The translations under genes and the position numbers were made by a program. 6,544 nucleotides of DNA from JBBQIY01 sp964618405 (GTDB lineage: Bacteria; Verrucomicrobiota; Kiritimatiellia; RFP12; UBA3636). Below, piece after piece: positions 1 through 5,119 of this stretch (positions are counted from its first letter, which is position 1; each line of letters opens with the position of its first letter). Under the pieces are notes generated by a model. That model saw only the letters and a program-made list of their open reading frames with translations, ran no database searches and was not told the DNA's origin. The DNA is taken from contig CAZUAY010000221.1 of NCBI GenBank assembly GCA_964618405.1, positions 1-6,544 of the forward strand. Reading direction: 5' to 3'.

Positions 1-54
1 TGTAGCCGCGATCGGTGATCGCGGACGATTCCGGCCTCACCGAGGCCAGCCACA
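1..54. repeat. Head-to-head pair of REP-like palindromic modules
   Basis: Two hairpin modules of the same design face each other. Module A begins TGTAGCC and contains CCGCGATC (6-13), loop GGT (14-16) and GATCGCGG (17-24), a perfect 8-bp stem. Module B, read on the minus strand, begins TGTGGCTGG and contains GGCCTC/GAGGCC arms (33-38 and 42-47) around the loop ACC, which is GGT on the minus strand. Both therefore share a TGTRGCY end and a CGGTGA-type core. A third TGTAGCCG lies at 68-75, followed by the palindrome TGACCGGTCA (80-89). This is the look of a dispersed intergenic repeat or of RNA stem-loops. That it is dispersed in the genome is inference, because only one locus is visible. Confidence 0.55.
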
Positions 55-133
55 AGGGAGAAAACCCTGTAGCCGTTGATGACCGGTCAATGAATCGTGA
101 GTGCGCCCTCAAAAGTTTTAGGTGTTAAAAGTG

Positions 134-167
134 TATGAAAAAATTATGAAAAAATTTATTTCAAAAT
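134..167. promoter_or_regulatory. AT-rich candidate operator with phased A-tracts
   Basis: TATGAAAAAATT occurs at 134-145 and again at 145-156. This puts two six-A tracts 11 bp apart, close to one helical turn, an arrangement known to bend DNA. Overlapping it is a 25-bp imperfect palindrome at 143-167, centred on 155, with half-sites TGAAA (147-151) and TTTCA (159-163). Ten of its twelve base pairs are complementary. It lies about 250 bp upstream of the symporter start, which fits a binding site for a dimeric regulator of the sugar-uptake genes. No regulator gene is in the window, so the role is inferred. Confidence 0.35.
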
Positions 168-188
168 CGCTAGCGTAGGGATGAAGAA

Positions 189-214
189 TTGTGTACACTG
201 TCGAACTCTATAAA
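189..214 (+). promoter_or_regulatory. Weak promoter-like element
   Basis: TATAAA (209-214) matches five of six positions of the bacterial -10 consensus. The best upstream partner, TTGTGT (189-194), is only 14 bp away, short of the usual 16-18. The perfect palindrome GTGTACAC (191-198) overlaps the place where a -35 box would sit. Transcription from here would give a leader of about 190 nt before the symporter. The -35 fit is poor, so this is only a candidate. Confidence 0.2.
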
Positions 215-339
215 GAGCATGACGCGGTTTTTTCCGACAACGTCTCGTTCTTGACGAGCCAAGCCTTTGTTATCAGGATCGCCTAGGCGTTCTTAACGAA
301 GACCGTAGGGAGTCGGAAACTCTCAAAACTAAACTCAAC

Positions 340-417
340 ATGAAGCGCATGTTCTTCTGTATCATCCCGTTCGGGGGTGGACACGGTGGCGTGCAGGGAA
401 GCGAGAAAAACTTATGA
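340..417 (+). CDS. Possible 25-codon leader ORF overlapping the symporter start
   Basis: An ORF begins at ATG 340 with MKRMFFCIIPFGGG and ends at TGA 415-417, overlapping the symporter ATG (414-416) in an ATGA arrangement typical of translational coupling. The frame is open upstream back to TGA 220-222 but has no earlier ATG. No good Shine-Dalgarno sequence precedes ATG 340; the nearest purine run, GGGAG at 308-312, is too far away. The symporter itself also lacks a well-spaced ribosome binding site (AGGGA at 395-399 is 14 nt away), which would suit coupling. The peptide matches no family I know and may be a chance ORF. Confidence 0.22.
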   Translation: MKRMFFCIIPFGGGHGGVQGSEKNL

Positions 418-2222
418 CCCTGATCGACTGGTTAATTGTGGTGATTCCGGTATTAGCTGTTCTTGCGATAGGACTTTATTCCCGACGATACATTCGCGGG
501 GTGGCGGACTTTCTTGTTGCCGGCCGCGTTTGTGGGCGCTACGTGATCAGCGTGGGCGATCTCGCGAACGCGCTATCGATCATTGGTCTCGTGGCGTACG
601 TTGAAGTCCATTATAGGACGGGCTTTGCGCTTGGCTTCTGGGGGCACATCACGGGACCTATTGGAATTTTTATGGGGCTTTTCGGTTACTGCTCGTACCG
701 CTTTCGAGAGACGAAGGCGATGTCGCTGGGGCAGTTCCTCGAGATGCGCTATAACCGCCGGCTACGCATTTTTGCAGCCTCGCTGCGTAGCCTATCCGAA
801 ATGTTGGCCAATATGATTATGCCTGCGGTTGCCGCCCGCTTTTTTATCTATTTCCTCGGTCTACCACACACAGTTCAAGTGTTCGGCTTGGTTATTCCTA
901 CCTTCGTGCTGGTGGTTGTGTTATGCTTGACCGTCGCAATCGGTATCATCTGCATGGGTGGTACGCTGGCACTGGTTATCACCGATGCCATTCAGGGGAT
1001 GTTTTGCTTCCCGTTAATCGCGATTTTCGTGATCTTTATTCTCAGCAGGTTTAGTTGGAACAGCGAAATCGTCCCCGTGATGATGGATCGCGTCTCAGGT
1101 GAGAGTTTCTTGAACCCCTACGACATTTCGAAGCTACGTGACTTCAATCTCTTCGTCATCGTGGTGGGCGTCTTTACCTCGGTGTTCCACCGCGCGAGCT
1201 GGGTTGGCGCGGGCACCAGTTCTGCTGCCAAAAGCCCTCATGAGCAGAAAATGGCGGGACTCCTCGGCGCATGGAAAGGTTCCGTAACGAGCATCTTGTA
1301 TGTACTCATCGCCGTGTCGATCATTGCGCTCATGAACCATCGCAATTGGGCACCGCAAGCCAAGGTTGTTCGAGATGACGTTTCCACCCGCGTCGTGATG
1401 GAGTTGATCCAAGACGAGGCTCATCGCACCGAGATTACCGCGCGAATCCTCGCGGTACCCGAGCAAATTCAAGACATCGGAGTTGATCCGCCGCTCTCTC
1501 AAGCCGCGAATTTAGACACTCCGCTTCTCGAGACGGCCCACAAAGCGTTGAATGACTTAGAAGGTGAGGCCGCTGGCAACGCCAAGTTCCAGCAGTTTCG
1601 TACCCTCTTCCACCAAATGATGCTGGGCTCGTCGATGCGTCGGATGCTACCCCCTGGGCTTATGGGGCTCTTCTGCCTACTCATGGTGCTGGCCATGATC
1701 TCGACCGACGACTCGCGTATCTTTAGTGCCGCTATTACGTTGACGCAGGACGTTGTCTTGCCGTTGCGTAAGAAACCGTTCACCCCCGCGCAGCATGTGA
1801 AGGCACTCCGCATCGTGTCGATTGGTATCGGCGTTTTCTTCTTTTGCGGATCCTTCTTTATGGCGCAGCTCGACTACATCTCTTTGTTCGTCACCCTGAT
1901 GACCAGCATGTGGATGGGCGGCTGTGGCCCTGTGATGATCTTTGGGCTTTACAGCAAATTCGGGACGACAGCTGGGGCGTTCACCTCGCTGATCTCGGGC
2001 ATGTTGTTGTCGTTCAGTAGCATCTTCGTCCAGCGCAACTGGGCTGGCACCGTCTATCCCTGGCTAGATCGATTGGGCTGGGTTGAACCGCTGGGACGGT
2101 TTCTTGAATCCGCNNNNNNNNNNNNNNNNNNNNNNNNNNNNNNNNNNNNNNNNNNNNNNNNNNNNNNNNNNNNNNNNNNNNNNNNNNNNNNNNNNNNNNN
2201 NNNNNNNNNNNNNCAAAAATAA
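414..2222 (+). CDS. Sodium:solute symporter (SSS family), C-terminus in gap
   Basis: This is an inner-membrane Na+-coupled transporter of the SSS (SLC5-like) family, probably importing a sugar or sugar acid. Residues 1-566 are visible (414-2111). The N-terminus (MTLIDWLIVVIPVLAVLAIG) is the first membrane helix, and about twelve hydrophobic segments follow. An FLVAGR segment (33-38), the TLALVITDAIQG block (184-195), SPHEQKMAGLLG (274-285) and STDDSRIFSAA (430-440, where the family's sodium-site helix is expected) support the call. A hydrophilic insert of about 100 residues (309-408) sits before PPGLMGLFCLL. The start at 414 agrees with the first helix. After residue 566 the sequence enters 100 N. 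The nominal in-frame stop is TAA 2220-2222, only two codons beyond the gap, and it is valid only if the gap is truly 100 nt. The substrate cannot be read from the sequence; the kinase downstream suggests a carbohydrate. Confidence 0.9.
   Translation: MTLIDWLIVVIPVLAVLAIGLYSRRYIRGVADFLVAGRVCGRYVISVGDLANALSIIGLVAYVEVHYRTGFALGFWGHITGPIGIFMGLFGYCSYRFRETKAMSLGQFLEMRYNRRLRIFAASLRSLSEMLANMIMPAVAARFFIYFLGLPHTVQVFGLVIPTFVLVVVLCLTVAIGIICMGGTLALVITDAIQGMFCFPLIAIFVIFILSRFSWNSEIVPVMMDRVSGESFLNPYDISKLRDFNLFVIVVGVFTSVFHRASWVGAGTSSAAKSPHEQKMAGLLGAWKGSVTSILYVLIAVSIIALMNHRNWAPQAKVVRDDVSTRVVMELIQDEAHRTEITARILAVPEQIQDIGVDPPLSQAANLDTPLLETAHKALNDLEGEAAGNAKFQQFRTLFHQMMLGSSMRRMLPPGLMGLFCLLMVLAMISTDDSRIFSAAITLTQDVVLPLRKKPFTPAQHVKALRIVSIGIGVFFFCGSFFMAQLDYISLFVTLMTSMWMGGCGPVMIFGLYSKFGTTAGAFTSLISGMLLSFSSIFVQRNWAGTVYPWLDRLGWVEPLGRFLESXXXXXXXXXXXXXXXXXXXXXXXXXXXXXXXXXXQK
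2114..2213. other. Assembly gap of 100 N
   Basis: Exactly 100 undetermined bases interrupt the symporter gene. A run of 100 is the usual placeholder for a scaffold gap of unknown size, so neither the reading frame across it nor the missing length is known. Symporters of this subtype normally continue well beyond the last visible residues (VEPLGRFLES). The true gap may therefore be larger than 100 bases. Confidence 0.95.
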
Positions 2223-2266
2223 CCCGAAGACGAGGGCTGTTTTATGGGGCACGCATAGCAAAAAAT

Positions 2267-2272
2267 AGGAGA
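2267..2272 (+). promoter_or_regulatory. Shine-Dalgarno site of the FGGY kinase
   Basis: AGGAGA ends 8 nt before ATG 2281 and fixes that start. A TAG at 2266-2268 overlaps it. This would be the upstream gene's stop codon if the symporter reads in that frame after the gap, giving a tight stop/SD overlap. Confidence 0.75.
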
Positions 2273-2280
2273 CTGCAGGC

Positions 2281-3567
2281 ATGATTCTCGGTATTGATTT
2301 TGGGTCGACGGTTTTTAAAGCGGAAGTTTTTGATTCCACGTTGCGGAGTCTAGGACGTGGGGCTGCTCCCGTCATCTATGGCCAGACGCAGGGAACTCGC
2401 ATCGAGATGCCCATAGCCCAGACGGAGGCGGCATTTGGAGATGCCGTTGCTGGGGCACTGAGCGCAGCAGGATGCGTGGCCTCCGATTTAAAAGCCATCG
2501 GCATTACGAGTCAGGCTCAGACCTTTACGCTACGTACAGCGGAAGGGAACGCCCGCTGGCCGTTTATTTCCTGGCGCTGCTCGCTGGAGGGGTACTCGAT
2601 CCCGGATTCTGCACTGCCGAACTTTGGAACGCATACAAGCTTCGGCGATTGCTCGCCTGGGCTGACCGTCTCGAAGGTAGCGTACCTGCAAGAAAAAGCG
2701 GACGGTAAAGCGATAGCCCCTACGGATGGTCTTCGGTGGCTACCGACTTGGTTTGTAGAGGAATTGACGGGACGTGCTGTCGTGGACGCTAACCTCGCAG
2801 CCATGAGCGGACTCTATTCATTGGTGGAAGAAAACTGGTGGCCGAAAGCGCTTCAAGTCTGCGGGCTTTCACTATCGAATCTTCCTGCGTTGGGCGAGCT
2901 TGGAAAATCAGCGGGGTTGACCGCTTCGGCTGCCGCTCGTTTTGGGCTCCCAGCAGGGATTCCCGTTGTGCTAGCCGGCAACGATCAAACGGCGGGCGCT
3001 TATGGCGCGGCGATCCATGAAAGCGGAGCTGTTTTTGCGGGTCTTGGCACGGCTCAAGTTGTCTATGGCTGCTTACCCACATTGCCGAAACCGGTTCGAG
3101 GATTGATCCGTGGGCCCTATCCTGGCGGCCGTTTCTATCGTCTCGGAGCCGATTCGTACGGATCGGGAACGATTACTTGGGCTCGGACAATTTTGCCGGG
3201 CTTGTCCCATGTTAAGGATTTCGATGCGGCGGTGGCAGAAGCGCCAGCCGATTGCCATGGCGTTCGCTTTATTCCGGATGGGCCGGCAGGCACTGGTCGC
3301 TGGACTGGGCTCGACCATCCGAAGGCGACCGTCGCCGATCAGGCTCGTGCCGTCATGATCGTTCAGGTTGAACGTTTGGGCGCACTTTTCGATTTAGTGC
3401 AAGCGGAGATTCAAACCAAGCGCGTTGTGCTGAGCGGAGGCGGGGCGGCATCTGCACCGTGGCGTGCGATGTTGGCCGAACGGTTTTGTGTTGAGATTGT
3501 TCCGATGCAAGAAGCTTCTCCTTCACTCGGGGCTGCACGCATGGCTTTGGATTATCTGCAACGCTGA
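2281..3567 (+). CDS. FGGY-family carbohydrate kinase
   Basis: This is a cytoplasmic ATP-dependent sugar kinase of the FGGY family (xylulokinase, fuculokinase, rhamnulokinase and glycerol kinase relatives), 428 residues against a usual 480-520. The N-terminal domain opens with the phosphate-binding motif GIDFGST (4-10) and contains ITSQAQTFTL (75-84). The C-terminal domain begins near GNDQTAGAYGA (233-243), where D235 is the likely catalytic base. It also has the glycine-rich GLGTAQVVYG (254-263) and the adenosine-binding segment SGGGAAS (385-391). Where relatives usually show W-x-D-x-R for substrate contact, this protein reads ISWRCSLEG (96-104), without that Asp/Arg pair. It lies on the same strand as the symporter and is probably co-transcribed with it, phosphorylating what the transporter imports. 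It ends in tandem TGA TGA stops (3565-3570). The substrate cannot be assigned. Confidence 0.9.
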   Translation: MILGIDFGSTVFKAEVFDSTLRSLGRGAAPVIYGQTQGTRIEMPIAQTEAAFGDAVAGALSAAGCVASDLKAIGITSQAQTFTLRTAEGNARWPFISWRCSLEGYSIPDSALPNFGTHTSFGDCSPGLTVSKVAYLQEKADGKAIAPTDGLRWLPTWFVEELTGRAVVDANLAAMSGLYSLVEENWWPKALQVCGLSLSNLPALGELGKSAGLTASAAARFGLPAGIPVVLAGNDQTAGAYGAAIHESGAVFAGLGTAQVVYGCLPTLPKPVRGLIRGPYPGGRFYRLGADSYGSGTITWARTILPGLSHVKDFDAAVAEAPADCHGVRFIPDGPAGTGRWTGLDHPKATVADQARAVMIVQVERLGALFDLVQAEIQTKRVVLSGGGAASAPWRAMLAERFCVEIVPMQEASPSLGAARMALDYLQR

Positions 3568-3645
3568 TGAACCGACTCATCCGAACTGGAGCTAGATCAA
3601 TTGTTAATTCCAATGGTTGGCGATCCATCTGCTCTTGGTTTCCCC

Positions 3646-3675
3646 TCGGCGTCGGGGTCGGTATCGGAATCGACC
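3646..3675. repeat. Degenerate hexanucleotide tandem repeat (TCGGNN)
   Basis: Five consecutive hexamers follow the pattern TCGGNN: TCGGCG (3646), TCGGGG (3652), TCGGTA (3658), TCGGAA (3664) and a diverged TCGACC (3670). The array sits between the two convergent genes, outside both coding regions. The spacing is exactly 6 bp across all units. Confidence 0.6.
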
Positions 3676-3677
3676 CC
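3654..3677. terminator. Hairpin between convergent genes, possible bidirectional terminator
   Basis: GGGGTCG (3654-3660) and CGACCCC (3671-3677) form a perfect 7-bp GC-rich stem. A G-T and a T-A pair extend it to 9 bp around the loop ATCGGA. It lies 86 nt after the kinase stop and 25 nt after the Asp-box gene stop, so it could end both transcripts. Neither side has a run of T, so it is not a standard intrinsic terminator. The stem is built from the hexamer repeat, so the fold may be a by-product of it. Confidence 0.3.
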
Positions 3678-3702
3678 CACTGAGTCTTGTGCTTGGTTCT
3701 CG

Positions 3703-5106
3703 TTAGGGTGTGGGGCAGACCTCGATTCGGCGCAGGAGAATCAGGCCGTGCCCAGCCCCTTTCAGCCAGCGATGCGGCGCGGAGGGATCCGGCCTTGTCG
3801 CATCGTGCGCATAGAGGAGTGTATGCTCGCCTACTGCGATCATCGAGACGTTTGCATGACTTTTCGAGAAGATGCCGTTCCATGGCAAAGAGGTTCCGGA
3901 AAACAGGGTTTCGGAAAGAAACCAGGTGTGTCCGCGGTCGTTTGAGAAGTGGACGGTACAATCCGGCCGGCCGGTGCCCAGTGCCAGGATGCCGTTGCCG
4001 AGCAGCACCAGTTGAGGCTTGACGCCGCCGATGGGGTTGATGTAGCGGGGAGAGAGCAGGGATGCTTTGCTCCAGGTGCGGCCGCCATCGAAACTGCGGA
4101 TGGCGTACAGCGGTTTGTGCCCGCCCGTCCGCAGGGCACAAAGCATTTCTCCGTCCGGGAAGACAACAAGCGAAGGTTCGCTGAATCCGTCCCCAGGTTC
4201 GAAATCGATCCGGCCCTTGAAACTGGGGCTCACGGGATCTCCCGAGCGGTCGATGAACGATGCCTCGCAGTTGGGACTGCCGTCCGGGGCGACGTCGAGT
4301 CGGGGTTCGTAATCTGAGCCGTCCACCGGCACACCGCCGAATGTCCAGGTGCGCCCTTGGTCTTTGGACGTTTGCAGCAGGACCGCATACCGATGCCAGT
4401 TCAGGCGTTGCCAGAAGGCCTGATCCCCGTCCGTAATTTTTGGGAAATCCTTCAGGTAACGGCTGTACACCAGACTGTAGAGCGTGCCATCTGGGCCGGA
4501 GGCTTGGGGATGGAGCGCGGGCCCTCTCAGGCGCGAGACCTGGCGGAAGAACGGTTCGAGATGGGGCGGCGGTTCCGTCTTGACGAGTCCGCCGAGGTAG
4601 TTTCGGTCCTGACGACGAAAAGATTCTGGCGGATTGTACGGGTCCAGACCTCTCGTTCCGGGGTATTCGACGGTGGTCCAGTCCGGGTCCTTCCACGTGC
4701 GGCCGAGATCTGTGGATCGCCAGCAGGGGACTCGGTATAGGCCGGGGCAATCGGGAACCTCGAATCCGTCACGGAACCAGACTGAGATTTCGCGCGGTCC
4801 TGTCTGGAAGGAGGCGCCTGTCGGCTGCAGTGTGGTCTGCTTTTCCCAAGTGAGGCCACCATCCCGGCTGGTGCGGCCGTTGGGCCGGTCGGGTAAGGTT
4901 GGGTCTAGGACATCGCGATCGAATTTCCAATTGAGGTAGATGTCGTCGCCGAGGCGCTGTAACCGCGGTCCCACGAAGGTGCCTTCGTCCGGTGCATCGT
5001 CGCGTGCGGCCACGATCTGCGGAGGCCCGATCGTCACTTTCACGCCGGGTCCATCGCGGGTGGCAGCCTCGCTGGCCAGGACGGGACAGTCTTTGTAATG
5101 TAACAT
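3703..5106 (-). CDS. Sialidase-like BNR/Asp-box protein
   Basis: The 467-residue product is predicted to be a six-bladed beta-propeller of the sialidase/neuraminidase superfamily. Five Asp boxes (SxDxGxxW) are visible: SRDGGLTW (80-87), STDLGRTW (131-138), SKDQGRTW (247-254), SFDGGRTW (338-345) and SNDRGHTW (388-395). The segment EPSLVVFPDGEMLCALRTG (310-328) is typical of these proteins. YRVP (124-127) resembles the sialidase FRIP motif. However, it sits only three residues before an Asp box rather than well upstream of the first one, so I do not count it as catalytic evidence. The N-terminus (MLHYKDCPVL) has no signal peptide, which points to a cytoplasmic location or a non-classical route. 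The start is secured by a strong SD, and the gene begins 11 nt after the DUF4838-type gene, so the two are probably one operon. Sialidase activity is not shown; it could be another glycan-binding or glycan-cleaving propeller. Confidence 0.85.
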   Translation of the reverse strand: MLHYKDCPVLASEAATRDGPGVKVTIGPPQIVAARDDAPDEGTFVGPRLQRLGDDIYLNWKFDRDVLDPTLPDRPNGRTSRDGGLTWEKQTTLQPTGASFQTGPREISVWFRDGFEVPDCPGLYRVPCWRSTDLGRTWKDPDWTTVEYPGTRGLDPYNPPESFRRQDRNYLGGLVKTEPPPHLEPFFRQVSRLRGPALHPQASGPDGTLYSLVYSRYLKDFPKITDGDQAFWQRLNWHRYAVLLQTSKDQGRTWTFGGVPVDGSDYEPRLDVAPDGSPNCEASFIDRSGDPVSPSFKGRIDFEPGDGFSEPSLVVFPDGEMLCALRTGGHKPLYAIRSFDGGRTWSKASLLSPRYINPIGGVKPQLVLLGNGILALGTGRPDCTVHFSNDRGHTWFLSETLFSGTSLPWNGIFSKSHANVSMIAVGEHTLLYAHDATRPDPSAPHRWLKGAGHGLILLRRIEVCPTP

Positions 5107-5112
5107 GGGCGT

Positions 5113-5119
5113 TCTCCTT
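5113..5119 (-). promoter_or_regulatory. Shine-Dalgarno overlapping the upstream stop codon
   Basis: On the minus strand TAAGGAGA precedes the Asp-box gene with 6 nt to its ATG. The TAA (5118-5120) is the stop codon of the DUF4838-type gene, so termination and re-initiation sites overlap. This supports translational coupling of the two proteins and settles the start at 5106. Confidence 0.8.

Larger units (their letters stand above)
1..413. other. Gene-poor upstream region
   Basis: I see no convincing full-length gene in this stretch. It holds the palindromic modules at the left edge and an AT-rich block (about 108-167). Several short perfect palindromes are present: TGACCGGTCA at 80-89, CGCTAGCG at 168-175, GTGTACAC at 191-198 and CGCCTAGGCG at 280-289. 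A small dyad CTCGT/ACGAG lies at 244-258. The rest would be the promoter and 5' leader of the symporter gene. No tRNA-like or recognisable riboswitch fold is apparent by eye. Confidence 0.6.

Noticed and set aside
251..276. TTGACG as a -35 box with TATCAG as a -10 box
   Set aside because: The spacer would be 14 bp and the -10 match is poor; TTGACG also sits inside a small dyad.
377..604. 75-codon ORF starting with GTG across the symporter start
   Set aside because: It is cysteine- and arginine-rich, overlaps the symporter in another frame, and has no support of its own.
4724..4735. YRVP (residues 124-127 of the Asp-box protein) as the sialidase FRIP motif
   Set aside because: It lies immediately before the second Asp box, whereas the true motif lies well upstream of the first, so the spacing is wrong.
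3353..4750. 465-codon minus-strand ORF in another frame over the Asp-box gene and the kinase end
   Set aside because: It is rich in Arg and Pro with no domain signature and overlaps the Asp-box gene, which has five clear motifs and a strong ribosome binding site. Long shadow ORFs are expected in GC-rich coding DNA.
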